From contig NZ_LAJA01000014.1 of the NCBI RefSeq assembly GCF_000970675.1, forward strand, positions 186,001-250,000: a stretch of 64,000 nucleotides of DNA, in the 5' to 3' direction. This document shows positions 17,419 through 26,813 of the stretch, piece after piece. Within the stretch, counting starts at the first letter, position 1. Each line of letters begins with the position of its first letter. A program made the position numbers and the translations under genes. Under the pieces are notes generated by a model. It made no database searches. It was not told the DNA's origin and worked only from the letters and a program-made list of their open reading frames with translations. Origin of the DNA: Domibacillus tundrae. Lineage in GTDB: Bacteria; Bacillota; Bacilli; Bacillales; Domibacillaceae.

Positions 17419-20124
17419 TTATTCAGTTGGAGTGTTTTCGACCTCAGGCACCGGTTCAGGATCGCGTGTCCCATTGCCTTGTGTCGTTCCATTTCCATTG
17501 TTGTTACCGTTATTATTCGTATTGTCATCTGCAGGTACTTCTGTATCTGGTTCCGGTTCTAGCTCCGGTTCTGGCTCCGGTTCCGGTTCAGGTTCTACCG
17601 GTTCTGGTTCCGGTGTTGCTGGTTCCGGCTCGGGTTCTGGCTCAGGCTCCGGTTCCGGCTCAGGCTCTGGTGTTTCCGGTTCCTCCACCGCACCACCTGG
17701 AATCGTCACAGAAGTGGAAGCGGAATCGACGCTTTGACCGTCTATAATGGCTGTCACCGTAATGGAATACGTCTCGCCGGGCTGTCCGCTGCTAAAGACG
17801 GTAGAAAAGCCGCCAATCGACTGTGTTTCTAGGCCATTCGATACACTAAAGGATGGGCTGCCATCGCCGTTATACGACCAGGAAACGGACATATTGCCGC
17901 TTGCATCAGCAGTGGCGGACAAACCAGTTACCGCACCACCTGATGTTTCCTCTTCCGGCTGTTCTTCTTCTTCTTCTGTTTCTTCTTCCTCTTCTTCCGG
18001 CTCTACTGGCGGCTTTGACCGTTTCGGCTGTTCGCCACGAATAAATAATTCGTACGTTTTGTTGCTGTCTGAGACGCCATTTCCGGCAACGGCGGCCGGA
18101 TTTGATCCCTTAATGATCGGAAGTTCCACGACACTGTCTGGTTTTTCAAAGTCAGGTGTGTCGACATCTTCTGATACTTTAGTCATCAGCTGCTTAAAGA
18201 GTTCTTTGGCAATCTGTTGGCTTTCTTTTGACAAATATTCCGTTCTGCTTTCGTATCCGGTCCAAATAGCGGCGGTATAATTTGTTGTGTAGCCAACAAA
18301 CCACGCATCCGGTGATGCACTGGATGGGAAATCATATTGTGCGAGTTCATCATCTGTGTAGTTCGTCGTTCCGGTTTTGCCTGCCATATGAAGAGATGGA
18401 ATATTTGCGGCTGTACCCGTTCCGTAATTAACAACGCTTTTTAGCATGTCTGTCACCATATAAGCGGTGTAGTCGTTCATTGCAGGTTCTGACGTTACAT
18501 CGTTTTTAACGACCGTGCCATCTGCAAGCGTTACTTTTGTGACAGTATGCGGCTCGTTATAAATACCGCCATTTCCAAATGCTGCATAAGCACCGGCCAT
18601 TTGCAACGGTGAAATACCTTCATCACCGTCCATTGCGCCAATTCCATACGATTCATATTCGTTTTCTAATTTGATGCCGAGCTTGCCGGCAAATTCATAA
18701 GCATCGTCAAATCCGACTTCCTGGAATGTGCGGACGGCCGGCGTATTTTTCGAACGCGCCAGTGCATCGCGCATCGACATCATGCCTGCATAAGAGCCGC
18801 CGGCATTTCCGACTGAACCGCCGCCTGAATATTGAAGCGGGCTATCTTCTACCTGCTCGTATGTGGACCATTTTAAATAGTCAATCGCTGGTCCGTAATC
18901 CAAAATAGGCTTGATGGTGGAACCTGGCTGGCGTTTAATATCTGTCGCATAGTTTAAGCCGCGCTGCACTTCCTGGTTGCGGCCGCCGCCAATCGCCCGG
19001 ATTGCACCAGTCTGTGTATCTGTCAATGCAATACCTGCTTGGAACAGCTCGCTCGGATAATTCATCGACTCATCGCTGTTGAGCAGCTTATACATGTATT
19101 CCTGCGCTTCTTTGTCGAGTGTTGTTTCAATCGTTAACCCGTCTGTATACGGGTTATAGCCCATGGCTCCCACTTCCTCAATCACAAGATCAACGAAGGC
19201 ATCATATTCTGGATCGATTCCTGATTTGCTGACAGGCTTGTCCAAAAGATAATCTGTAATGTTCTGAGCCTGCGCTTCTTCCATCTCAGAAGCGGAAATT
19301 TTGTCATGCTGATTCATTAGGGAGAGAACTACATCTTTCCGTTTTTCAGCGTTTTCCGGATGTTCAAATGCATTGTAGTTATTCGGGCTTTGCGGCATAC
19401 CTGCAAGATAAGCGGCTTCCGGAAGAGACAACTCGCTTAGTTCTTTACTGAAATAATAATCCGCCGCCGCTTTAACACCGTTAATTCCACCGGACATAAA
19501 AATTTTGTTTACGTACATTTCGAAAATTTCTTCTTTTGAGTATTCCTGCTCCAGTTTATAAGCAAGATACGCTTCCTGGGCTTTCCGTTTCAGTGTTTTA
19601 TCAGGTGATAAAAATGACATCTTGACAACCTGCTGGGTAATGGTACTCGCTCCCTGTGAGCCGAAGCCTTCCGTGACGTTTTTCACAACCGCCCCGGCAA
19701 GACGGACCGGATCAATTCCTTTATGTTCAAAGAAGCGGCTGTCTTCTGTCGCAATAAACGCATCGCGGACTAAAAGAGGAATGTCGTCGTATGCTACGTA
19801 ATCACGGCGTTCTGCACCGATATTGGTCAGGAGCGTTCCACCATCGTAATTAATTTTGGACGAAATCGGGTCTTTTAACAGTGCTTCGTCAATGTCAGGC
19901 GTGTCTTTCACATAGTACGCAAATAAACCAGCGCCGCCGATCAAGAGGAACAAGGCAAGTAAACCCACCAAGAGAAGGATTCTTTTCAAGATCACTTGCT
20001 TTTTGCTTGCGGGTGCTTTTGGTGCTTTCGCTGTTTTTGGTGTTTTTGGTTTTCTTTGGATGCGGACCGGCTTTTTCTTTTGCTGGTTCCGCTTTTCGGT
20101 TCTCGATTTGTATTCGTCAGACAT
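17419..20124 (-). CDS. ponA: Class A penicillin-binding protein 1A/1B with FN3 domain and Pro-Glu tail
   Basis: This bifunctional peptidoglycan synthase polymerises glycan strands and cross-links stem peptides at the cytoplasmic membrane. The 901-residue protein has a basic cytosolic tail, one membrane helix (about 45-70), a GT51 domain (EDSRFFEHKGID, GASTITQQ), a transpeptidase domain with SxxK in RQPGSTIKP, SKN at ARSKNTPA and KTGTTNYTDD, then an FN3-like domain and a long Pro-Glu repeat ending in an Asn/Gly-rich tail. The start is ATG 20124 with GAGG upstream. It pairs with recU as in Bacillus subtilis. Confidence 0.95.
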   Translation of the reverse strand: MSDEYKSRTEKRNQQKKKPVRIQRKPKTPKTAKAPKAPASKKQVILKRILLLVGLLALFLLIGGAGLFAYYVKDTPDIDEALLKDPISSKINYDGGTLLTNIGAERRDYVAYDDIPLLVRDAFIATEDSRFFEHKGIDPVRLAGAVVKNVTEGFGSQGASTITQQVVKMSFLSPDKTLKRKAQEAYLAYKLEQEYSKEEIFEMYVNKIFMSGGINGVKAAADYYFSKELSELSLPEAAYLAGMPQSPNNYNAFEHPENAEKRKDVVLSLMNQHDKISASEMEEAQAQNITDYLLDKPVSKSGIDPEYDAFVDLVIEEVGAMGYNPYTDGLTIETTLDKEAQEYMYKLLNSDESMNYPSELFQAGIALTDTQTGAIRAIGGGRNQEVQRGLNYATDIKRQPGSTIKPILDYGPAIDYLKWSTYEQVEDSPLQYSGGGSVGNAGGSYAGMMSMRDALARSKNTPAVRTFQEVGFDDAYEFAGKLGIKLENEYESYGIGAMDGDEGISPLQMAGAYAAFGNGGIYNEPHTVTKVTLADGTVVKNDVTSEPAMNDYTAYMVTDMLKSVVNYGTGTAANIPSLHMAGKTGTTNYTDDELAQYDFPSSASPDAWFVGYTTNYTAAIWTGYESRTEYLSKESQQIAKELFKQLMTKVSEDVDTPDFEKPDSVVELPIIKGSNPAAVAGNGVSDSNKTYELFIRGEQPKRSKPPVEPEEEEEETEEEEEQPEEETSGGAVTGLSATADASGNMSVSWSYNGDGSPSFSVSNGLETQSIGGFSTVFSSGQPGETYSITVTAIIDGQSVDSASTSVTIPGGAVEEPETPEPEPEPEPEPEPEPEPATPEPEPVEPEPEPEPEPELEPEPDTEVPADDNTNNNGNNNGNGTTQGNGTRDPEPVPEVENTPTE

Positions 20125-20149
20125 ATGTCTTTTTTCCTCGCTTTCAAAA

Positions 20150-20755
20150 TTAAAAGTATATATCCTCCACTGCATCTAAAAACGGAACGCGCGGAGAGAG
20201 ACCCAGTTTAAGTGCTGCACTGCAATCGGCGAGTTCCGCTTTTGTAATTGATTTGCGGCCGCCATCATGCATACGTTCCCAAAAGCCATTCAATGCATAA
20301 AATGGCAAAAAAAACAGCTCGTCCGTTTTTGAAAACCGGATAATCACAAACGCAATGCCGCCATGCTCATCGACTTGTTTCATGTGTGCAATTTGGTGGG
20401 CGTGAAAATTTTTCAGAGGAAACGACGTCGTGTTGTTCGTTTCTTTCGCTTCAAAATCAATATACTTTCCTTTATATACCCCGTTGTAATCCGTTGTAGA
20501 GGCCTGTCTGAAATACGCTTCTTTAATAACAGCTGCACTTCTCGCCGGGTAATCCACCTGGACGATTTGAACAGGCACGGGTTTTTTATGAATGACCGCC
20601 ATGTTTCGGCTTAAATAATACGCATTCGTTTCATTAATGTCGTCTTCGAGCGTCATGCCGCGGTTTGAAAACACAGGATCTTTTTTCGGCTGTGTCGATT
20701 CAGACGTATGAGCCGGCCGCGTATATTGTTTACCATTTGGATAGCGGATCGCCAT
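20150..20755 (-). CDS. recU: Holliday junction resolvase RecU
   Basis: RecU cleaves Holliday junctions and modulates RecA, and is needed for chromosome segregation. The 201-residue protein has the N-terminal IRYPNGKQY, the [15 protein letters not shown] helix and the metal-binding nuclease core [26 protein letters not shown], 6 bp upstream, selects ATG 20755. It is transcribed with ponA, which starts 25 bp downstream. Confidence 0.96.
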   Translation of the reverse strand: MAIRYPNGKQYTRPAHTSESTQPKKDPVFSNRGMTLEDDINETNAYYLSRNMAVIHKKPVPVQIVQVDYPARSAAVIKEAYFRQASTTDYNGVYKGKYIDFEAKETNNTTSFPLKNFHAHQIAHMKQVDEHGGIAFVIIRFSKTDELFFLPFYALNGFWERMHDGGRKSITKAELADCSAALKLGLSPRVPFLDAVEDIYF

Positions 20756-20932
20756 CTCATTCCCTCCTCTTGAATCCAATCAATATCATACCACATGAGC
20801 GAACAAATCGCCTGTTTGAAAAGACATATTGCTTTATGCCTTTTTCTGAAGACTGCAGATTGAAAAAAAACCATCTTTCCGCTATTATATTAATATAGGA
20901 CGTTATGATGCTAATAAGGCAGGTGAGCCGTT

Positions 20933-21412
20933 ATGAGCAAAGAAACAGAAAAAATCGCTGCTCTTCAAGAAGAAAACCGGTTATTAAAAGAAGAACTTGC
21001 AGAATATAAACATATTGTAAAAGATGTTTCAGCACCAATCATTCCGTCGATCATCCCGGAAACCATTTTAGTCCCGATTACGGGGAAGTTATCGCAAGAC
21101 CGCTTTGAGACTATTATCTCATCACTTATGAACGCCTGTTATGAGAACGAGGTCGAAACGGTGATTATTGATTTTACTGCCATTTCTAAAAAAGAAATTG
21201 GGGAAACCGCTGTACTCGGCCAATCAATCGATCATTTGATAAACTCCTTAAATTTGATGGGAGCAGAGACATTTTTAGTCGGATTCACGCCGGATTTCAC
21301 ACAAGATTTAATGCGAAGCGGCATGCGGATCCGGACTGATTTAAATACTTTTTTAACATTCCGGAGCGCTCTCCAGTTTTTAATAAAGAAAAAAGGAATG
21401 GTATTTGCATAA
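20933..21412 (+). CDS. STAS-domain protein, RsbR-like without sensor domain
   Basis: A 159-residue protein with a short N-terminal coiled coil (residues 5-30) and one STAS domain (about 40-150) like the C-terminal half of RsbR-type stressosome proteins. The first phosphorylatable threonine region reads KKEIGETAVLGQ; the second conserved threonine (EIAQT in RsbRA) aligns by eye with DFTQD, so an aspartate may replace it. No sensor domain is present. An AGGTGAG site precedes the ATG. A partner or scaffold role in stress signalling is inferred. Confidence 0.75.
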   Translation: MSKETEKIAALQEENRLLKEELAEYKHIVKDVSAPIIPSIIPETILVPITGKLSQDRFETIISSLMNACYENEVETVIIDFTAISKKEIGETAVLGQSIDHLINSLNLMGAETFLVGFTPDFTQDLMRSGMRIRTDLNTFLTFRSALQFLIKKKGMVFA

Positions 21413-21524
21413 TTTGTCGCATACCTACTTTCTTTGACGTCTGTACACTAGTTTTGTCAGGATGGCAGGACATTCGCTTTGCTCGGCGAATCCTTTTAGT
21501 CAATACGGCAAAGGGGTGAAGGTG

Positions 21525-21752
21525 ATGACGAAAGAAGAGTGGATGGAGCGGTTGAACGAATTGGAAAAAGATACATTGGAGCTTGAGCAACGGTTGAAAA
21601 TGAGAGTGGCGGATGAGCGAAGCCGCAAAATCGCTGGCTTTCGAATTCGTGCAGAACGCGTCCACAATCGTCTGCTTCTCGTCGAAGAAGGAGCACGCTT
21701 TTTATGTGGAGATACTGTACTGCCGCTTAAGCAAGCTGCCGGTTCTATTTGA
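21525..21752 (+). CDS. Hypothetical 75-residue helical protein
   Basis: Not recognised. ATG 21525 is preceded by GAAGGTG. The protein is highly charged and predicted mostly helical (EEWMERLNELEKDTLELEQRL, a likely coiled coil), with one cysteine near the end. It sits 16 bp ahead of yppE and is probably co-transcribed with it. Confidence 0.6.
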   Translation: MTKEEWMERLNELEKDTLELEQRLKMRVADERSRKIAGFRIRAERVHNRLLLVEEGARFLCGDTVLPLKQAAGSI

Positions 21753-21767
21753 AATGAGGGTTACGAA

Positions 21768-22118
21768 GTGTCTTTATATGAAAAAACAGTGAAACTAAGT
21801 AAATTAATTGTACGGGCAAAAGCTATTTATGAAGCACAACGCGAATCAAAAGAAGAAGCTGATTTTTTTGGAACGGTAAAGCCATTTGCAGACGAAGTGG
21901 ATGCCGCAGCAGATCTGTGGGAGCAAGAAGCTCTTTTATTTTTACAGGAGCATCCGCAAAAATACTTGCATGCCGCTCAAATTGTGCAGGCGGCGGACAA
22001 CGCGCGAAGGGTTGGAGCATATGCCCACTTTTTTGATACGGGAAAAGCGAAATTTATTCAATCAGCGGATTCGGCCTTATACGTGCTTGAATCGCTGGAC
22101 AATTGCATAAAAGAATAA
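21768..22118 (+). CDS. yppE: YppE-like DUF1798 protein
   Basis: A 116-residue helical-bundle protein. The pattern FFGTVKPFADEVD, then KYLHAAQIVQAADN and the C-terminal FIQSADSALYVLESL suits the DUF1798/YppE family of unknown function, found in the recU-mrfA interval in Bacillus. GTG 21768 is preceded by GAGGGTTA. A terminator follows immediately. Confidence 0.7.
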   Translation: MSLYEKTVKLSKLIVRAKAIYEAQRESKEEADFFGTVKPFADEVDAAADLWEQEALLFLQEHPQKYLHAAQIVQAADNARRVGAYAHFFDTGKAKFIQSADSALYVLESLDNCIKE

Positions 22119-22119
22119 A

Positions 22120-22145
22120 GGACGCGGCACTGCGTTCTTTTTTTT
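22120..22145 (+). terminator. Intrinsic terminator after yppE
   Basis: GGACGC pairs with GCGTTC (one G-T pair) around GGCACT and is followed by eight T. Confidence 0.75.
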
Positions 22146-22155
22146 GCTTTTAAAA

Positions 22156-22169
22156 AGATCGTTTGTTCG
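22156..22169. promoter_or_regulatory. Weak LexA-like dyad upstream of mrfA
   Basis: AGATC-GTTT-GTTCG matches the Bacillus LexA box CGAAC-N4-GTTCG at 8 of 10 positions, with a perfect right half. It lies 70 bp ahead of mrfA and just before a TATTAT that could be a -10. LexA control is only a possibility. Confidence 0.3.
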
Positions 22170-22238
22170 ATATTATAGGATCAAAGGCTAAAAACGCCGC
22201 GTTGTGTGGATCCAAGGATAAGAGAGGTGTAAATCATC

Positions 22239-24476
22239 ATGTGGAAAAAAACTCTTTCAGATATTATTACGGAGCTGCGCAATGATGAAAACGTCATTCA
22301 CTGGCATGAGCTGGAGCCGATAGAAGCGAAAACGCGTCCAATGCCGATATTCATTGATGAACGGCTTCGGGCTGCACTGGAAGCGCGTCGTGTCCGCGAT
22401 TTATATACGCATCAATACTCTGCTTTTGAAGCGGTGCAGCAAGGTGAAAATATCGTTGCTGTCACGCCGACGGCTTCCGGTAAAACGCTTTGCTACAATT
22501 TGCCGGTGCTGCAAAAAATTGCGGAAGACAGTGCGAGCCGCGCGCTTTATTTATTTCCGACGAAAGCACTTGCGCAAGATCAAAAAAGTGAATTAAATGA
22601 GATCATTGCAGAAATGGGTGCTGATATTAAAAGTTTTACATATGACGGGGACACGTCGCCGGCGATCCGGCAAAAAGTTCGGCAGGCCGGACATATTGTC
22701 ATGACCAATCCGGATATGCTTCATTCCGCTATTTTGCCAAACCATACGAAATGGGTCAGCTTGTTTGAAAACCTAAAATACATTGTGATCGATGAATTGC
22801 ATACGTATCGCGGTGTATTTGGGAGCCATGTGGCGAATGTAATTCGTCGTTTAAAGCGAATTTGCTCATTTTATGGAAGCAGTCCGCAGTTTATTTGTAC
22901 ATCGGCGACAATCGCCAACCCAAAAGAACTGGCGGAACAATTAACTGGCAGCCCGATGCGTTTGATCGACAATAATGGAGCACCTCGCGGACGGAAGCAT
23001 TTTGTTTTTTACAATCCGCCGGTTGTGAACGAACCGCTTAACATTCGCAGGAGCGCAACTGTCGAAGTGAACAGGCTGGCGCGAGAGTTTTTAAAAAACC
23101 AAATTCAAACCATTATTTTCGCGAGAAGCCGAGTCCGAGTAGAAATTATTTTGAGCCATATTCAAGAGCTTGTAAAGCGGGACATCGGACCAAAAACGAT
23201 CCGTGGCTATAGAGGCGGCTATTTGCCGAAAGAACGGCGCGCGATTGAGAAAGGACTCCGTGACGGCGACATTTTAGGGGTGGTCAGCACCAATGCACTC
23301 GAGCTTGGGGTTGATATCGGCCAGCTGCAAGTGTGCGTGATGACGGGGTATCCGGGCAGTGTTGCGAGCACGTGGCAGCAAGCGGGTCGTGCCGGCCGGC
23401 GTCATGGAGAAGCCGTTATCATTATGGTAGCGAGTTCTACACCTATTGATCAGTACGTCGTTCAAAACCCGGATTACTTTTTTGAACGAAACCCAGAATC
23501 GGCCCGCATTAATGCTGAAAATTTAATTATTTTGGTTGATCATTTAAAATGCGCAGCGTATGAGCTGCCGTTTCAGGAAGATGAATCGTTTGGACCGATG
23601 GATGTGACTGATGTGCTCGATTACTTGCGGGAAGAGCGTGTTCTTCATTACAATGGAGGCAAATACCATTGGTCGCATGAATCGTTTCCGGCAACGAATA
23701 TCAGCCTTCGTTCTGCCACGCAGGAAAATGTTGTCATTGTCGATCAATCAGAGACAGCCAACGTGAAAATTATCGGTGAAATGGACCGGCTGAGTGCGAT
23801 GACACTTTTGCATGATGAAGCGATTTATTTGCATGAAGGCGTTCAATTTCAAGTAGAGAAGCTTGATTGGGAGCATAAAAAAGCGTACGTCCGTCGAGTA
23901 GATGTGGAATACTACACCGATGCGAATTTGGCGGTTCAGCTAAAAGTCCTAGAAATTGATCGGACGAAAGAGCGGCCGTTGTCTGCCGTTCATTATGGAG
24001 ATGTGACCGTTAACATTTTGCCGACGATATTTAAAAAGATTAAAATGACGACGTTTGAGAATATTGGTTCCGGGCCGATTACGCTGCCGGAAGAAGAAAT
24101 TCATACAAGCGCGGTTTGGCTCGAGCTGAATATCGAAGAGCCGGAAAAGTCACTGGAGCATTTGCTGAGGGGCATTGCCAACGTTTTGCATCATATTGTT
24201 CCGATTCATACGATGTGTGACAAAAGCGACATTCATGTTGTGTCACAAATTAAAGCGGCGCATACGGGACTTCCGACGATTTTTCTCTATGATCATTATC
24301 CGGGGGGCATCGGTCTCGCAGAAGATGTGTATAAACGGTTTGATGACGTAAAAGAAGCCGCGAAAGACCTTATTCGAAAATGTCCGTGTCAGAATGGCTG
24401 TCCATCATGTGTCGGTATGGGCTTTGACGGGATGGATGTAAAGCGAAAAAGCATGGAACTGCTCGACCAGTTTTAA
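22239..24476 (+). CDS. mrfA: Mitomycin-repair helicase MrfA (YprA)
   Basis: MrfA is a superfamily 2 helicase that acts with MrfB in a UvrABC-independent excision pathway for mitomycin C adducts in Bacillus subtilis. The 745-residue protein has Walker A PTASGKT near residue 84, a DELH box (VIDELHTYRG), TSATIAN, the C-terminal helicase motif QAGRAGRRHG and a DUF1998/zinc region with four cysteines (CPCQNGCPSC). The ATG at 22239 follows AGAGGTG. mrfB starts 12 bp after its end. Confidence 0.95.
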   Translation: MWKKTLSDIITELRNDENVIHWHELEPIEAKTRPMPIFIDERLRAALEARRVRDLYTHQYSAFEAVQQGENIVAVTPTASGKTLCYNLPVLQKIAEDSASRALYLFPTKALAQDQKSELNEIIAEMGADIKSFTYDGDTSPAIRQKVRQAGHIVMTNPDMLHSAILPNHTKWVSLFENLKYIVIDELHTYRGVFGSHVANVIRRLKRICSFYGSSPQFICTSATIANPKELAEQLTGSPMRLIDNNGAPRGRKHFVFYNPPVVNEPLNIRRSATVEVNRLAREFLKNQIQTIIFARSRVRVEIILSHIQELVKRDIGPKTIRGYRGGYLPKERRAIEKGLRDGDILGVVSTNALELGVDIGQLQVCVMTGYPGSVASTWQQAGRAGRRHGEAVIIMVASSTPIDQYVVQNPDYFFERNPESARINAENLIILVDHLKCAAYELPFQEDESFGPMDVTDVLDYLREERVLHYNGGKYHWSHESFPATNISLRSATQENVVIVDQSETANVKIIGEMDRLSAMTLLHDEAIYLHEGVQFQVEKLDWEHKKAYVRRVDVEYYTDANLAVQLKVLEIDRTKERPLSAVHYGDVTVNILPTIFKKIKMTTFENIGSGPITLPEEEIHTSAVWLELNIEEPEKSLEHLLRGIANVLHHIVPIHTMCDKSDIHVVSQIKAAHTGLPTIFLYDHYPGGIGLAEDVYKRFDDVKEAAKDLIRKCPCQNGCPSCVGMGFDGMDVKRKSMELLDQF

Positions 24477-24488
24477 GGGGTGGCAAAG

Positions 24489-25706
24489 ATGAGCATGGCA
24501 AAGAAGCTGCAGAGGCTGAAAAAGCACATTGTGCGTGAGGAGCCGCCTGCATCAAAACAGGAACCGCCGGAAGGCATCCGTTTTTGGGACGTATGGGAAT
24601 CGGCTGGGGCAGAACTGTTTGAACTTGACGGCGAATATTGCATCACACGCGAAACGCATTATGCTCTTGATGCGGCACATGGTTTTTATACATTCAAGGA
24701 TGCAAAAAAAACAATTGATCAATGGTCAGCGTTTGACAGTTATCACCCATTGTCAGCGAAAGGATTTCAGCCATCAGATTTGTTCTTTTTTGATATTGAA
24801 ACAACTGGTTTAAGCGGCACCGGGAGTGTTATTTTTTTACTTGGGACGGCACGAATTCATGAAAATCAAGTAACAGTGAAACAATACTTTTTGCCTTCAC
24901 CGGGTAATGAAACGGCGCTTTATGCGAAGTTTTTACAGGAAACGGATTATACAACGCTTGTGACGTATAACGGAAAATCGTTTGATTGGCCACAAGTAAA
25001 ATCACGCCATACATTTGTGCGTGACAAGGTGCCGGCACTGCCGGCTTTTGGCCATTTCGATTTATATCATGCATCCCGTCGGCTTTTTAAACATACAATG
25101 GAATCGGTCAAGCTCGTCAATGTGGAAAAAGGGCACCTTGGGCTTGAGCGAGTAAATGATGTGCCGGGACACCTGGCGCCGATCATTTATTTTGATTTCC
25201 TAGAGCGAGGCGACCCGGAAGGTGTGTTGCAGGTAATGAAGCACAACGAGCGGGATATTTTAAGCTTGATTACGCTTTATACGCACATTAGCCGGCTTGT
25301 GCTCGATGAAAGAGCTCTAGTTGATGATCAAACGGCACTTGAAGTAGGGAAGTGGTTTGAGGCGTCGGGCAACAGCGCGGCCGCAAAAGAATCGTTCGAA
25401 AAGTCGACTGCAAGCAGGCAGGAAGAAGTGGCGCTTGACGCAGCATTTCGGCTCGCTATGCAGCTTAAGCGGGAGCAGTCTTTTGAAGCAGCTGTGTCAT
25501 TATTTACCCGTGTACGCGAGTCAAATGGGGACCGGTCTATTGAAGCGGCAATTGAATTGGCGAAAGTGTATGAACATAAGTGGAAAGATATCCCTAAAGC
25601 ATTACGAGAAACCGAATGGGCGCTTGAGCAGAAACTAGAAAAAGAAGCGATAACATGTGCATTGGAACACCGTTTGCATCGTTTGGAAAAAAAGTTGTCG
25701 AAATAA
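24489..25706 (+). CDS. mrfB: Exonuclease MrfB (YprB), RNase H-fold
   Basis: MrfB is the metal-dependent exonuclease partner of MrfA. The protein of about 405 residues has the DEDD-type core: FDIETTGLSGTG (about residue 102), LVTYNGKSFDWPQV and ERDILSL, followed by a TPR-like helical repeat region (about 280-400). AAGGGG is spaced 8 bp from ATG 24489; a GTG at 24480 overlaps that site. It forms the conserved mrfAB pair. Confidence 0.93.
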   Translation: MSMAKKLQRLKKHIVREEPPASKQEPPEGIRFWDVWESAGAELFELDGEYCITRETHYALDAAHGFYTFKDAKKTIDQWSAFDSYHPLSAKGFQPSDLFFFDIETTGLSGTGSVIFLLGTARIHENQVTVKQYFLPSPGNETALYAKFLQETDYTTLVTYNGKSFDWPQVKSRHTFVRDKVPALPAFGHFDLYHASRRLFKHTMESVKLVNVEKGHLGLERVNDVPGHLAPIIYFDFLERGDPEGVLQVMKHNERDILSLITLYTHISRLVLDERALVDDQTALEVGKWFEASGNSAAAKESFEKSTASRQEEVALDAAFRLAMQLKREQSFEAAVSLFTRVRESNGDRSIEAAIELAKVYEHKWKDIPKALRETEWALEQKLEKEAITCALEHRLHRLEKKLSK

Positions 25707-25807
25707 CGCGAAAATTGCTGTCATATAGTTGTAACTTTTTTGAAAACAACGTAAAATAATAAATGGTTGGTTTTCAGATAGACTAAAAATATGGGGTGAA
25801 TGACAGG

Positions 25808-25903
25808 TTGTATCGTGCAATTTTATTTTTATTTTTCGTTTTTGTCGGCTTAACTGCATTCGTATTGACGAATTTAAAAGATAGTTTCTATGCTTTTTTG
25901 TAA
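25808..25903 (+). CDS. Candidate 31-residue single-TM membrane peptide
   Basis: A TTG start at 25808 lies 9 bp after GGGGTG (25793-25798). The peptide is one hydrophobic helix (RAILFLFFVFVGLTAFVL) with a positive N-terminal arginine and a short polar-aromatic C terminus. It fills the otherwise empty 300-bp gap between mrfB and gpsB. No known small protein was recognised. Codon composition and a clear membrane helix favour a real gene, but the length is too short for certainty. Confidence 0.45.
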   Translation: MYRAILFLFFVFVGLTAFVLTNLKDSFYAFL

Positions 25904-26006
25904 GAAAGAAAAAGCCCGCTGAGGCCTGCTTTCCAATTGACAAAAGACCTTGTTTTTGAAACAATTAATGAAAACAGGCAGGACTCAATGAAGGTGGTGC
26001 AAGGCA

Positions 26007-26336
26007 ATGTTATCGGAAAAAATTAAATTAACGGGAAAAGATATTCTTGAAAAAGAATTTAAAACGGCTATGCGTGGATACAGTCCCGATGAAGTGGATC
26101 AATTTTTAGACCTTGTCATAAAAGATTATGAAGTATTTCAGCAGGCGATTGAAGAATTGCAGCAGGAAAACTTGCGCCTGAAAAAAGAAAACAGTACGAT
26201 TTCGGCCCGGAAACCTGTTCCGGAAGCGCCGATTCGCCAGCAGCAACCGGCCCCTGGTTCGACTAATTTTGATATTTTAAAACGGTTATCGAACTTAGAA
26301 CGCCACGTTTTTGGCGATCGTCTTCATAACGAATAA
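26007..26336 (+). CDS. gpsB: Cell division regulator GpsB
   Basis: GpsB is a DivIVA-like cytosolic adaptor that links PBP1 and other wall enzymes to the division and elongation machinery. The 109-residue protein has the DivIVA-type N terminus IKLTGKDILEKEFKTAMRGY with the SPDEVDQFLD segment, a coiled coil (about 30-70), a variable Pro/Gln linker and a conserved C-terminal helix LKRLSNLERHVFG. GAAGGTGGTG precedes the ATG. Confidence 0.96.
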   Translation: MLSEKIKLTGKDILEKEFKTAMRGYSPDEVDQFLDLVIKDYEVFQQAIEELQQENLRLKKENSTISARKPVPEAPIRQQQPAPGSTNFDILKRLSNLERHVFGDRLHNE

Positions 26337-26343
26337 TTTTCCA

Positions 26344-26372
26344 TTGCGAAATAGCGTTTCTTCTTTTATAAT
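26344..26372 (+). promoter_or_regulatory. Sigma-A promoter of rnpB
   Basis: TTGCGA (26344-26349) and TATAAT (26367-26372) are 17 bp apart, and the expected start is about 26380, close to the RNA 5' end. Confidence 0.8.
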
Positions 26373-26386
26373 TAAGAAATGAAATC

Positions 26387-26796
26387 GAATAGCGTTTGGG
26401 TAATCGCTGCTGTCTTAACGGCTGCAGAGGAAAGTCCATGCTCGCACAGTGCTGAGATGCCTGTAGTGATCGCGCCTGGCGAAACCATAAGCCAGGGCAG
26501 CATTTATTGCTGACGGCAGGGAAAACACCTAAGTCTTTAAGATATGGTGTGAATACTTTGAAAGTGCCACAGTGACGTAGCTTTGCCAGAAATGGCAAAG
26601 GTGGAACGAGGTAAACCCCGTGAGCGAGCAACCCAAATTTTGGTAGGGGCACTTTCCGGACGGAAATGAACGGATGGAGAGGCGAAAAGCACTTGTTTTT
26701 TCGCAGATAGATGATTGCCGCCGGAGTACGAGGCCATACCCTGGCCGCCTGCAGTACGATGGAACAAAACATGGCTTACAGAACGTTATTCAGGGT
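26387..26796 (+). ncRNA. rnpB: RNase P RNA, Bacillus (B) type
   Basis: The RNA processes tRNA 5' ends together with RnpA. Conserved stretches include GAGGAAAGTCCATGCTCGCAC, the AAAGTGCCACAGTGACG block, GTAAACCCC, ACCCAAATTTTGGTAGGGG and ACGATGGAACAAAACATGG near the 3' end. Helix P1 is GAATAGCGTT (26387-26396) with AACGTTATTC (26782-26791). The order gpsB-rnpB-ypsC is the Bacillus one. Ends are set from P1 and are accurate to a few bases. Confidence 0.97.
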
Positions 26797-26813
26797 TTAA
26801 ATTCAAAAGACAC

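Noticed and set aside
17432-18280. Long Ser/Gly-rich and Pro/Leu-rich reading frames on the plus strand
   Set aside because: They lie opposite the Pro-Glu repeat of PBP1 and arise from its simple hexamer composition.
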